Shown piece after piece: positions 21,306 through 33,036 of a stretch of DNA of 64,000 nt. Location: the NCBI RefSeq assembly GCF_000715075.1, contig NC_134096.1:41179804-41243803 (forward strand), read 5' to 3'. Both the position numbers and the translations under genes were made by a program. Each line of letters starts with the position of its first letter. Within the stretch, counting starts at the first letter, position 1. The notes under the pieces are model-generated. The model was not told the DNA's origin and made no database searches. It was given only the letters and a program-made list of their open reading frames with translations. The stretch is from Nicotiana tabacum. Lineage: Eukaryota; Streptophyta; Magnoliopsida; Solanales; Solanaceae.

Positions 21306-22031
21306 GGTGAACCGTTGAGTAAGATTTTGGAGAAAGATGCTAAGTTCCACTTCAATGATGATTGTATGAAAGCCTTTGAATTGCTAAAGTTCAAGTTGAC
21401 TACTACTTCCATTATTACCGCTCCAAATTGGAGTGTTCCTTTTGAGCTCATGTGCGATGCAAGTGATGTAGCGGTAGGGGCTATTTTGGGGAAACGCACT
21501 AACAAGATTTTTCATCCTGTCTACTATGCTAGTAAAACCATGAACAGGGCCCAAGTCAACTATACCGTTACATAGAAAGAGCTCCTTGCCATTTGTCTTT
21601 GCTATGGAGAAGTTCCGCCCGTACTTGATGGGTGCAAAAGTCATTGTCCACACGAATCATGCGACACTTCTCTACCTTATGAGCAAGAAAGATTCCAAAT
21701 CTCGGTTGATGAGATGGGTGCTTTTGTTGCAAGAGTTCGATATAGACATCCAAGACCGAAAAGGAAGTGAAAACCAAGTGGCGGACCACTTGTCTCATTT
21801 GGAGGAGGAGGGGAGGCCGCATGATGGCCTTGAAATCAATGACTCATTCCCCGATGAGCAACTCTTAGCCGTTTCAATGAAAGAGGTTCCATGGCCGGAT
21901 CTAGAAAATTTTCTTGTGAGTGGTATCATCCCGGATGAGTTTTCTTCAAACCAAAGGAAGAAGCTCAAACGAGATTGTCAAGACTATTATTGGGATGAAC
22001 CGTACTTTTTCGAATTTGTATGGATGGAGTG
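21306..22031 (+). pseudogene. Athila RNase H and linker
   Basis: The FELMCDASDVAVGAILG block (about 21447-21497) is the RNase H start, followed by [12 protein letters not shown] at 21573-21575 and a frameshift near 21590 follow. The domain continues with [18 protein letters not shown] and [16 protein letters not shown], both RNase H end blocks. A linker then leads into integrase. RNase H removes template RNA during cDNA synthesis in the intact family. Confidence 0.85.
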
Positions 22032-23165
22032 ATTAGAAGATGTGTACCGGAGGAGGAACAAGTTGAAATTCTTAGGTCTTGTCATTCTTCACCATATGGT
22101 GGTCCCCATGGTGGAGCAAGAACGGCGGCCAAAGTGCTAATTTGTGGTTTCTATTGGCCCACCCTTTACAAGGATGCAAGTAATCTAGTTAAGCATTGTG
22201 ATGAATGTCAAAGGGCCGGTGAAATCTCAAAGAAAAATAAAATGCCCCTCACCACCATTTTGGATATTGATATTTTTGATGTGTGAGTTATTGCCTTCAT
22301 TGGTCCTTTATTGAGTTCTTGTGGAAACACGTACATCTTGGTTGCGGTTGATCATGTATCCAAATGGGTTGAGGTCGTTGCTCTACCCAATAATGAAGCG
22401 AGAAGTGTGGTGGCATTTTTGAAGAAAAATATTTTCACAAGATTTGGTACCCCAAGGTCTATCATAAGTGATGGGGGATCGCATTTTTGCAACAAAGCTT
22501 TCGACACCTTACTCACCAAGTATGGTGTCACTCATAAAGTCACAATTCCCTATCATCCACAAGCAAGTGGTCAAGTGGAAGTCTCCAACCGGGAGATAAA
22601 GAGTATTTTGTCCAAAACAGTGAATGCTAATTGGACGGATTGGTCCAAGAAACTTGATGATGCTTTATGGGATTATAGGACGGCTTACAAAACACCTATC
22701 AGAATGTCTCCATACCAGTTGGTGTTCGGAAAAGCTTGTCATCTTCTGGTGGAACTTGAGCACAAAGCCATGTGGGCTTTAAAGAAGTTGAATCTTGAGT
22801 GGGATATCGCCGCCAACTTAAGGGTGGCACATTTGAATGAGTTGGATGAGTTCCGATATCATGCATACACAAGTTCATCCTTATACAAAGATAAGATTAA
22901 ATATCTTCATGACAAGTGCATTTGGAATAAAGAGTTTAAAGAGGGTGATCTTGTGTTGTTGTTCAATTCGCGGTTACGGATGTTTCCCAGAAGGTTAAAG
23001 TCTAAATGGAGTGGCCCGTTTGAGGTTATGGGTGTGACACCCTTTGGTGCTTTGGGCATGAAGAATAAAAATGATGAGGTATTTAGAGTCAATGGTCACC
23101 GGGTGAAGCATTATCTGGGAAAAGTTGGTGATGGCCACGTCATGGCGGTAATTCAGTTCAAATGA
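22020..23165 (+). pseudogene. Athila integrase
   Basis: An N-terminal HHCC zinc domain (CHSSPYGGPHGG then HCDECQ, 22080-22210) is followed by the catalytic core. The three acidic residues are visible in [20 protein letters not shown] and [11 protein letters not shown] (about 22345-22600). The C-terminal part has KWSGPFEV and NGHRVKHYL, usual for gypsy integrases. A TGA at 22284-22286 splits the zinc and core domains; the core-to-end stretch of 284 codons (22311-23165) is open. Confidence 0.9.
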
Positions 23166-24458
23166 TGGTAATCTAGGTCGTGCCGCGACATTAAATCAGG
23201 CGCTTCTTGGGAGGCAACCCATGTTTCTTTTCCTTTCTCTTTTTTTACTTTTTCTATAGATAGGTCTTATTTTGTGCTAACTGGTTTTGAAGTATGTTGC
23301 AGGAATGAGTGTGCTATGCAGGAGTTGTGCTAAAAACAATTGGCTATGTATGGAAAAAGTGTGAACCGCACAATTTTGAATGCTATAGCAGAAGTCAACT
23401 GCGGTCGCACAATTTGAGATGGAAAAATTCAAACAATCTAAAGTTTATTTGTCAGAGAAATGGCCAAAGTGCGGTCACACAAGGAAATTTGCGTACCGCA
23501 CCAACATCTGTGGTCGCACAGCTAATTATGCGGACCGCATATCAACGGAGGGAATTTGAACAATAGGCAACAGAGTGCGGACCGCAGAAGGAATTCTGCG
23601 GCCGCACTCGTCTCTTGAACCCTTAGCCAAACCTGTTTAGTATAAATAGTAGCCCTAATGCTACTGTTGAAACTTTCCAATCTCTGAGAAATTAAAACAA
23701 AGGCTAAAATCTTGCACACAACTGATTCAATCATCTTCCACTTAATTGAGCATATTTGATCACTCCTTAACACCACTTCATCACTGGTATGTTCAAATCA
23801 TTTCTAGGATTCTTTAATTTTCTTAGTTTAGTTTACAATTTGTTAGTTATTTTAGACCATTTGTCAATTTCATATCTATGTGGGGTGTGAATTGTGTTGG
23901 GTAAACTCATAGTTGCTATTTGGAGAATGTGTGTTTGGTTTTTCATGTTTAAGTGCTACTACAATGTCCAATTTGTGCATAAAATTGAAACCCTAAGAAC
24001 TCTGCCCGATTAAGTTTTGAAATGTGCGACCGCACAAATAATTGTGCGGTCCGCAGAAATATAGATTAGGGCTTTGGTGAAGCAAGATTGTGCGGACCGC
24101 ACTTGAAATTGTGCGATCCGCAGAAATTCAATCGTGGCCATAGAAAAGTGTGTGAGGCCGCAGATCAGGGCATTCTCTATCTTTAGAGAGTTGTCATTTT
24201 TAGGTATCCATTGTGCGGCCGCTATCAAAAAAGTGCGGACCACACTTCAACTCTGCGGTCGCATGCAAAATATTGCGGACCGCAGTTTCTTTGTTGCGGC
24301 CGCACTTCAAAATTGTGCAGTCCGCACAACCAGACCTGCGCCCGTACTTGTAATTGTGTGGACCACACTTCCATACCCTGCAACCTGTTTTGTTCTGTGA
24401 ACCTCTGATTATCTGTACTTGAATTAGAACTGACTCATACTTCTATTTGTTTCATAAA
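23166..24458 (+). other. Athila pol-env spacer with GC-palindrome array
   Basis: Non-coding. From about 23360 to 24375 it carries some 15-20 GC palindromes of the GTGCGGACCGCAC and TGCGGCCGCA type, split into two blocks by an AT-rich part (23640-24010) that has a TATAAATA at 23641-23648. Short open frames here are rich in Cys, Arg and Pro because of the repeats and are not genes. Confidence 0.6.
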
Positions 24459-26411
24459 ATGGTTAGATACCGTGGTCGTGGTAATACATCAAAGGGGAGG
24501 GATGAACCCTCCATAGGCAGATGCAAAAGCACTTTACCCCTCGCCCTTCAAAGAGTAATCAGTAAGAAAGCCACAACAGGCTGAAGTAGAGAGCAGGAAC
24601 CCTTCGAATAAAGTTTATATGCCCTGTCTAGGGAAGCATCAGAGAGCGACTCAGTGTAAGAGTAGTCTGCTGTTCAATCACAGCCACATCTGCCTCAGGA
24701 TATATACCAACTTAGAAACAAGCCTACCTCTTCTGAGAGTACTTCTGAGGGTTCGGAAGGTAACGGTCAGGCTTCAGAACGTTCGTCCACACATGCCCCT
24801 AAAGCACCTGCTACCATAGTGGATGTTGATGATCTCCCGGACGATGGCCGAGGGGGTGATACCAGAGTAGCCGGACTTGATAGGTCAAAGAAGAAAGAAA
24901 TTTGGGAAGATAGGTTCATCATTTTTGCAGCCTTCTCTAGTTTCAGAGAGTGGTGTCCATCGAGATCACTCACTCTTGAGCGTTAGTTCTTGTTGAAAAA
25001 CCTTGATAAATACAACCCGGTGGTGTCAAGGCAGTTCCGGTAGCGGAAGGGGTGGACATGGTTCACTAAAAGTGTGGTAGATGCTAAAGAGTATTTGGTC
25101 CGGGAATTTTACGCCAATGTGGTGCACATAAAGAAGGGGACCAAAGTGACAAAAGTGAGGAACCTGAAAGTGAGGTTTGATCAGAATACCTTGAACACCT
25201 ACTTGGGATTTGAGGATGTTGAGCCAGTATATTTGGAAAAGCTGGCTATGGGTGATGTAGCTCGCCTATGGCTAGCTGAGATTCTGGCAGCTCCGGGAGA
25301 ACCACCACCATGCATCACAGCAGGGGTTCCTATTCACTGGAACACCCTGAACTTCGAGGCAAAGGGATGTCAGACGTTTGTATGCAGCAGACTAGACCCA
25401 TGCCAGAATGAGACAAATCTTCCAATTCCTTGGGCAGTGTTAGTTGCCTCTATCATGGCTGGGTACCCAATCAATGTGGGTGTCGTGATGTCGGCCAACA
25501 TGTCTTTGGTCGCTAGGCAAGGTGACGACACCTCCTACCCATATCCCAACACTATCACTGAGTACCTTAAGGATGCGGGGGTCGAGCCGAGGGATTTTGA
25601 TACCAAGGTGCGGGCGGAAAAGCCCTTCTCATGGTATTCTTTGATGGGTGGTGGAAACCCAAAGAAAAAGGGTCAGCCGACTACTACCATAGGCCAGTCT
25701 GATGAGCCTTTGATGGTAGCTGCAGAGTCAGTAGACATGCCTTCTACTTCAGCAGTGCCTTCTACCAGTGCAACTGCAATGCCTCCACCTCCTTATTCAG
25801 AGACTTTAGCATCAGTTCGCTTCACCTCGACTTTAAGGCCGGTGACTATGCCCACTCATCCACTATCTGTGCTGCGAGTCTCCCAGACACTGGAGAGCCT
25901 CAACAACTGGATGCAGACAACTACTGCAAAGCTGTCTGACTTATCCGGTGTTATTGCAGTATAATCATCCACCCTGGCACCCCAGATTCCTCCGACAGTG
26001 AAGGATACATTGAAGAAGATTTTGGAGAATCAGTAGACCATCATGAACACTTTAGTAGCACATAGAGTAGTGATTGAGGAGATTTGGAAGAAGGTAAAGA
26101 AGATGAACAAATCCCAGGCATCCAAGAAATCATTAGATAGACTGAGGAGCGAGGTCACCAAGATATCAGCCGCTGGGGACCTTCCATTTAATATGCTGAT
26201 GGAGACGGATCCAGTAGCACCAGTAGATCCAGCAGCACCATTAGCACCAGTGGCACCAGCTGGCCAGTCTGAGGAGACAGACCTGACTGCCGACACTGTT
26301 GAGGTGGTGCGCCAGATGATCATCCACCCAGTTACTCCCAGAGCCAAGGATGATGAGATCCAGTTAGAGGAGACTGAGGGCGGTGACGCTGCTATGGACA
26401 CAACCACATAG
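24459..26411 (+). pseudogene. Athila env-like third frame (putative plant transposon protein domain)
   Basis: One frame from ATG 24459 (MVRYRGRGNTSKGRDE) to the TAG at 26409-26411, interrupted by in-frame stops (for example near 24582, 25040, 25962 and 26034) but with its long open stretches in the same frame. The middle (25074-25964) contains KKGTKVTKVRNLKVRFD, YLGFEDVEPVYLEKLA, TFVCSRLDPCQNE and PWAVLVASIMAGYPINVG. I recognise these as the conserved domain found downstream of pol in plant Athila/Calypso elements. The C-terminal part is Ser/Pro/Thr-rich, then has a Lys-rich coiled-coil-like segment (26043-26160) and a Pro/Ala run. Its role in these elements is not established; env-like is a positional term. 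Confidence 0.75.
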
Positions 26412-27148
26412 GGAGTCCTCTTCACTCTTACCCTTCTTTATTCTTATTTGTTAAGCATTGAGGACAATGCTTACTTTTATTCGGGGGGGGTGGAGTTTAT
26501 TTGATATTTGGATGATTTTACATTTGGTTTGTAATAACTGATAACATTTTCCTTTTTCTTTTTATCATGTATAGATTATCCTCTTTCTCTCTCTATTGAT
26601 GTATATATTTTCTCCTTTCCTCTCTCATTATGTATATTCATTATGCTTGCAGTAGCAAGCTTTGTAGTTTCTTTATTTTATTTTCTTATTAGTCAATGTT
26701 TAATTCAGTAGCTTCTTGTTTAATCTTATAGATTATTTTTAATTAGTAGCTTCTTTTTATGTTTGAGTGGACAATAAGACTTTGGTTTTCTTAATGCCAC
26801 GGTTCTTTCCAAAGGTAGTTTTTGTGTGAACCGGGTGATTCTTCCCAACAATGGATGGCGTGACAACCTTCTTAAGGGATTGAGTCCGTTTTTGGTGTTT
26901 AGGTAAGAATAATAGTAACAAGGAATAAAAAGACCTAATTGATTCATACTCGAATAGTCAAACATACTTCACTTGGTACCAACACACTTAAGTACGTGCT
27001 TATGATTAAAAACAAGTTTTTGGAAAGAAATAGCTCTAGTTAGTGACCTTCTGACTCTTGTGTTGACTTAAGCAACCATCAAATGGTTTAGTCGAACCAT
27101 AGTGATTTTCAATCTTGAATATGGTCGTTGTGGGCCCTCGACTCTATC
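26412..27148 (+). other. Athila 3' UTR, first part, with internal polypurine tract
   Basis: It contains TTCGGGGGGGGTGGAG at about 26480-26495, a second polypurine tract distant from the LTR, as often seen just after the env-like frame. The rest is T-rich and non-coding. It ends at target duplication CTATC (27144-27148). Confidence 0.55.
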
Positions 27149-30100
27149 TGTAACACCCAGGAAAACTTTGAAGTATTTAAGTGTAAAGCCCCGTAAAATT
27201 TCGCAAATGAATTCAAGGTTTTGTGGTGCCGGAATAGGCTTACTTGTTTGAGGATTGTATAAAATTTTTGCGGCTCACAATCTCACCGCGGCTCGATCCT
27301 TTTGGGTTGAACAGTGTGCTGGGAAGTAAAGGAAATATTTGGGCAGAAAAATACATTTTTTGCGGCCCACTATGCAGCCGCAGAATCAATCTGCGGACCA
27401 CATAATGGCCGCAGAGTGAGGCAGGAATGGGCAAGTTGGAGATCAGGTTTGCGGCGCATTGTGCGACCGCAGACTAATTCTACGGTGCATTATGCGACTG
27501 CAGAATAGGTTTGCGGGCCACAAACTGAGTCAGTTCTGCGGACCGCAGAATTATTAACAGTCGCATATGCGGCCACATATCCCGTTCTGGAGCTTTATTT
27601 TTTGGGTTTTTATAACCCGACCTTACTTCGTTAAATAGACGAATTGTACCATCTTTTGAGAAAAAATCTAATATTTTGAGGGTTAAAGAGTACCCTAGAG
27701 TGGGAGAGAGTTCTTCAACAATTGGTTCTTCAATTCTTGCTCGAATCTTGGAAGATTAACAAGGAAAACTCACTAGGTCTTCATCCTAGAGGTAAGATTC
27801 TACACCCTAACCCTCAATCTCGAATTTTATCTAGAATTAGGTAATTAGTAAAATGATTCTTGGGTATGGGAGTTGGTTATTTTGCATGCATGTGTTATCA
27901 AGGGGTGTAGGATAATTGTTGAGCTAAAAATGGTAAAGAATGGGTTGTGGGATGATGGAATCCTCCATAAAAGGACCTTGAAACCTTGATGCACACCTAG
28001 TGTATGATAAAATGCTCAAATGAGCTGAAACCATGAATATCTTCCTAATTTGTGCCCCATTTTGTTATGTCTCAAAATAGATTGGGATTGCTAGAATTTT
28101 TGGAACGTTGTAGTAATTTAAGGAAATCTCAAAGCGAGGTATGTTGGCTAAACTACTCTATTAGAATTGAATTCATGATGTTCCCGTAAGTTTCAAGTAT
28201 GATTGTCTCAAGTTCCTTATTCTATGTTCTGAGATGTTCCCAATAAATTCGATTGTCCGAATAAGCAAAGTGTCGAGAATTATGTATTCGAAACGTGTTA
28301 CGAATGTTCATATAACATTATGTTATCCTTTGGGAAGGTGTTCAAGAATGATATGTGCATTAAAATGCTATGTCTTTGAGTCGTGTTTCAAATAAAGATT
28401 ATGATGCCAAATTGTGTGAGAAAATCCCAATATACTTAAGACTCTTAATTGCTCATATGTGTACATAAAGTCTTGATTGAAAATGTCTTATTGTTGATAA
28501 TCTATAAAGATGGTTGAAAGTGAAATAAGTGAATTGGGGATATAAAGTGTGGCCAACGTGCCAAGAGTGAAAGTTATACTTGGGGTCGATAGTGTCAATA
28601 AAATAAAATGATGCGAGAAAGGTTATGAAATAAGCCTTGATTCAACTATTCTGAATTGACTTTGAAAATAGAATTGCCTAAAAGCTTATGAAATCAAGTC
28701 ATGCCCATATGCGACTGTTTTAACAAATGCTATGCTTTGTGAGTATCTTCAATGTGTTTTGCATTCTTACATATTCGTGAGTAGAATTGTGTATTGCCTT
28801 TTTTGGAGGGAAAGTATTTCAATAATAAATGGTGTGTTACTTGTTGATGATTTTAACTTGCGCATCAATTGCCAATTGTTTTACTCCATTTCTCGGAAAT
28901 AAACCTATTGTGCTTAAATTGTTCATCTCTAATGAACTTAAAGTTGTGATTTTCGGAATATTATATATGTTGATATTTATAATGATGATACATGAGAGGG
29001 AAGAAATGAAAGTGTAGAATATCAAATACGGCAACCGTGCCTTGAATAAAGAATCTTGTGAATGGCCAAAAGAGCCAAGGGAATATTGTACTTGTTATTG
29101 GTTAAAAATACTAGTGGAGATTCATACAATGTGAAAGATGATAAGGTAAATACATTTGTACCTATGTTATTTTTGTAAATTATTCCCCTTATTTGGGATG
29201 AGATTGATGTGATAAAATTATTCCCCTTATTTGGGATGAGATTGATGTGATAAAATCATTCCCCTTAATTGGGATGAGATTGATTGATAGAAAGGGATGA
29301 TGTCTCTAATGAGATGGCCTAGCCGATCGGGTCGTGATCAGACACCATGCCGCACACATGGTGGTGATTGTGCTGGTAATTGTAACTGAAATTGTGATTG
29401 TGCTTGATGTCTCTAATGAGATGGCCTAGCCGATCGGGTTGTAATCGGACTTCATGCTAAAAGTATGGTGGTATTGGTATTGAGAGTGATTGTGGTTGAT
29501 GTCTCTAATGAGATGGCCTAGCCGATCGGGTCATGATCGGACTCTGTGCTAAAAGTACGGTGGTATTGGTATTGTGAATATTGGTATTGTAAAAGGTGAT
29601 ATTGTTAACAATGATATATCGGTGCTAAAGATCTCCCAACCAAAAATAATATTATCTTCATATTTGGAAATTATTATGTTTTAACTTGGAAATTGAATAT
29701 CATTGATTGTTGATTGTTGTTTCCATGGTTTTCCCTTTTATGTTGGCATTTTATTTTGAAAAAGGACAGTTAGCTTTACATACTAGTACTATTCTATATG
29801 TACTAACATCCCTTTTGCCAGGGGCGCTGCATCTTTAATGGATGCAGGTGGTTTATCAGCAGGCAGCTTTGGTCCTCGTTAGCAATCGCTATCTATTGAG
29901 CAGGTTTTGGTGAGCCTTACTCTATTCTGAGCCTGATGTCATTCGAGTTGTACATTGTATTTTGAGGTATAGCAGGGGCCTTATTGCCGGCACTTTCATA
30001 CTACTCTTATGTTGTACTTAGAGGCTCCATAGATAGGTTGTGGGTGGTAGTCGATGTTGGGAATTGAACTAGAAATGTTGGTATTTGAAAAACATGTTCT

Positions 30101-30321
30101 TCACTATATTTATAAATATGTAATATTTTGGAAGTTATGAATGAAGCTGCTAATGGAAATGAAATGAGAGTTGTTAATGAAATCTTTTCAATGTTTGATT
30201 AATGGAGTACATCTCCTCTTTATTCATGGATGAGTTTGGGTAGAAAGAAATCTAATAGGCTTGCTCGGTCGGGTTCACTCGGTTGAGCGCCGGTCGCGCT
30301 CCCCGAGTTTGGGGCGTGACA
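27149..30321 (+). mobile_element. Solo-LTR-like element B
   Basis: It starts TGTAACACCC and ends GGGGCGTGACA, flanked by CTATC on both sides (27144-27148, 30322-30326), 3173 bp. Features in order: a GC-palindrome array (27365-27590); a TTAAATAG TATA-like box near 27633; a leader with many short frames; three 38-bp tandem units starting 29182, 29220 and 29258 (ATTCCCCTTATTTGGGATG...); and three units at 29299, 29406 and 29498 with GATGTCTCTAATGAGATGG followed by AGCCGATCGGGT. No retroelement domain is present. Its first 33 bp (before TGTAAAGCCCCG at 27181) are absent from element A, so the family's outer end differs between copies. Confidence 0.72.
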
Positions 30322-30326
30322 CTATC

Positions 30327-31487
30327 CTCTTTAACAATCCATCTGTGTGAGAGGTGAGATATATTTATTGTAAGTCCAAGTACCCGTGCGAATGGTCTAG
30401 AACTTGCCCCAAATATGTTTCGAGACAAAATATTAAGTTTTGCTTGGCTTGAGAAGTGATTGTAGACTCTCCTTGACCCGCTTAAAATTTTCCATGGCCC
30501 ACCAATGTTGTTATCCCTAGTCAACTCATTTGAGCCTAAAACCTTTCTCATTTGATCACCATGTTATAAGGCTTTACCCATTCTGTTGTGACCCTCTCTT
30601 GGCACCCGAGCTTTCCTTAACACTCTTGTGAAACAATTGGCTAAAAATTGTAAGTTTGAGAGAGAGACGAGGAGTTTGAAAAAGGTACCAAGGCACAAAA
30701 AAGAGAAAATAAATAAAGAAAAGGAAAGGAAAGAAAAATAAATAAGAACAAAAAGAAAAATGCAAAAAGAAAGTGAATAAGTTGAAGAGTTGAAGGGATT
30801 TCAAAGAATAGTAATGATGCAAAGCATGGAGGAAACAAAGGAGGAGAAAATGAATATCATGACCAAGAAAGAGTGATGTTAAGTCTCTCTAGTTCCCCTA
30901 AGGAAAAAAAAGCCTCAAAGAGTTGGCAAACCATGAGCCGATAAGAGGAAGTGGAGTGCTTAAGGAAACATGAACCCGTTCTATTACAACATATCCAACC
31001 TTAGTCCAAAAGCCTTCATTGCATTCCCAAAAAGTCCTACGTGATTTCAAGCCGAGTGAACTTACATTAGTGATGATCTACATGAGTGGCAAGCATATGG
31101 TAATTAGAGCCGTACTTGTGACATTCTTTTGAAAGAGATGGGCGAACCTTTCACAAATCTTTGATTTGAGTGCTACATTCTTTAGTGAGATATGCTAACG
31201 GAGAGTAGAGGAGGAGGAGTTTGGGATCCACAATGAACTACATGAAAAAGAGAGATTCTTTGATGAATAAAGTCAACTCTTGATGCTCAAGTGTCACATT
31301 AAAACTATTTGTGCTTAAAAGCTCAACTCCCTGCCTTGTTGATAATTCATAAGTGTTGTGGGTAATTCTTGGCCCCAATTGATGTGTGATTGATGCATCT
31401 TTGATTAGCTAGAATAACTCTTAACTTGTGGAGGTAGAAATTACCTTATTTGCTTGAGGACAAGCAGAAGCTTAAGTTTGGGGGAAT
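30327..31487 (+). other. Athila 3' UTR, second part, and polypurine tract
   Basis: Non-coding, purine-rich on the plus strand around 30650-30860 (long GA tract). It ends in TTAAGTTTGGGGGAAT immediately before the LTR (31473-31487), the primer tract for plus-strand synthesis. Apparent hydrophobic minus-strand frames here come from the purine tract. Confidence 0.6.
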
Positions 31488-33005
31488 TGATAAGTGGGGA
31501 TTTTGACTACTTATTAGTGCCTTTTAGCTTTCATTTTAGTCCAAAAGCGTTTATTTGTATTCCCGAAAACTGATAAAATATGCTTAATTGCAGGAATCTT
31601 GGAAAATGAGCCTCCAAGATGAAATCCAACTCAAGAAGGAGTGATCTGAACTCAATGACAAAAACAGACACAAAAGCTTAAAGTGCGGACCGCAGAACAT
31701 TATCTGCGGCTGCAGATTGTGCAGAAGAACTTATCAGAGATCTGTGAGAAGTGTGGTCCGTACTTGAAATGTGCGGCCGCAGAAGCTAGGCAAGAGCAAA
31801 AAGTTCAGAGAACCTGCACATCAAGTTTAACGGAAATGCGGACCGCATAATTATTGTGCGGCCGCAAAATATCAGCCACGCGGCCGCAGTTGCATTTGTG
31901 CGGTCCACAAAAGAGCCATGTGTGGACCGCAGAAAGAGAGACATGCGGACGCGATTCAGAATTGTGCGGCCGCAAGATTCCAATTATGTCAGGTTAAAGC
32001 AAAGTGCGGACCGCACATAGAATTGTGCGGCCGTAGAACCTCCAAAAGGGCATTTTTGTTCAAAAATTCTAGCTCTGTATAAATAAAAGAGTTTCACTTT
32101 TTTAGGTCACGTTTTTGACATCAGCAACTACAGTAGCCGTTTTTCTTTACTCTCTTTAGCAGTTTTTGCCATTTTGAGCTTTTTGAACATATATTTCTTT
32201 ATTTTAACTATCAATATGGGTTTCATTATCATTGCTTCTTCTATTTCTTCTGTCTTAAGCAGGAGTAGCTAGATTTTCATAAGGGTTGTGACCCAACCCT
32301 AGAGTGTAAACTTAATAGGTGTTTGATTTATTGCTTGTTTATGATTGGGTATTTATTATTTAGCCTTGTTCTTGCTTTTAATTGTAGAATTAATGGTTGC
32401 AAATATTAGTTCATGCCAATTTGAATTGGTCTCTACTTGAGAAAGAGAGACTTAGTCTAGGAAAACTTGGCTAAAAAGAAACTGGGGTGAATCAAGATAT
32501 TGATAGTCCCAATTAAAGGGTTGAATCTAGAGATAGTAAAACCAGACTTGAGCTTTGTATTAACCATTTTCTTCAACACCCATTTGGACTTGAGAAAGCC
32601 AAATTAGGCAAAGTCACTCTCCGACCGAGAGGTATTGAGTGGGTACTCAAGTTTTGATAGCTATAATATACCCCGACCAATAAAACAAGCTTTAAAGTTT
32701 ACAACCCATTAGGCAAACACCTAGGTGAAGGTTATAGCCCTAGGCCTTTTTATCATTTGAAAAACAACAAAAATAATTTCTAGTTTCATTACTTAATCTT
32801 GTAATCTTAAATTAGAATAGACATAGAACAAGCATCAATTTGTGGAAGTGTAATTTGAGATAGTTCATACTCATACACTGCAATTGATACTCCTAAATCC
32901 CACGTATAGCTCCCTGTGGAATTCGACCCCGACTTCTTGTTGGGTATTACTATTGCAATCGACTGTTTATAACCTTGAATTGAGGTATGAACTTGGACGA
33001 GATCA
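31488..33005 (+). repeat. Athila 3' LTR
   Basis: Copy of 13495-14956, starting TGATAAGTGGGG and ending GGACGAGATCA. The palindrome array (31680-32040) is better preserved than in the 5' LTR: it keeps several exact TGCGGCCGCA and TGCGGACCGCA sites where the 5' copy has C-to-T or G-to-A changes. Followed by CTGGT (33006-33010). Confidence 0.92.
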
Positions 33006-33010
33006 CTGGT

Positions 33011-33036
33011 CCCCATACATCTCCATGAATCATTTC
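33011..33036 (-). pseudogene. Copia-1 integrase N-terminal sliver
   Basis: On the minus strand these 26 bp encode MIHGDVWGP, the first catalytic-Asp block of copia integrase. They sit stranded between the Athila element and solo-LTR-like element C, and fit in frame between 35780 and 13494. The fragment proves that both insertions hit the same copia element. Confidence 0.8.

Larger units (their letters stand above)
13495..33005 (+). mobile_element. Athila-type Ty3/gypsy retrotransposon with env-like frame
   Basis: Two related LTRs (13495-14956 and 31488-33005) begin TGATAA and end CA. The flanking five bases are CTGAT on the left and CTGGT on the right, one mismatch. A tRNA-Asp type primer site follows the 5' LTR and a polypurine tract precedes the 3' LTR. 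Order: gag, protease, RT, RNase H, integrase, spacer, env-like frame, long 3' UTR. Two solo-LTR-like elements interrupt it at 17635 and 27149. Athila elements are typically 10-12 kb, and removing the insertions leaves about 13.9 kb. All frames carry stops. Confidence 0.9.

Noticed and set aside
29182..29550. Regularly spaced repeats that could suggest a CRISPR-like array
   Set aside because: The units are few and adjacent or irregularly spaced, lie inside an LTR of a plant retroelement, and no cas-like gene is present.
30574..30838. Phe/Leu-rich minus-strand frames resembling a membrane protein
   Set aside because: They arise from the purine-rich tract in the Athila 3' UTR read on the other strand.
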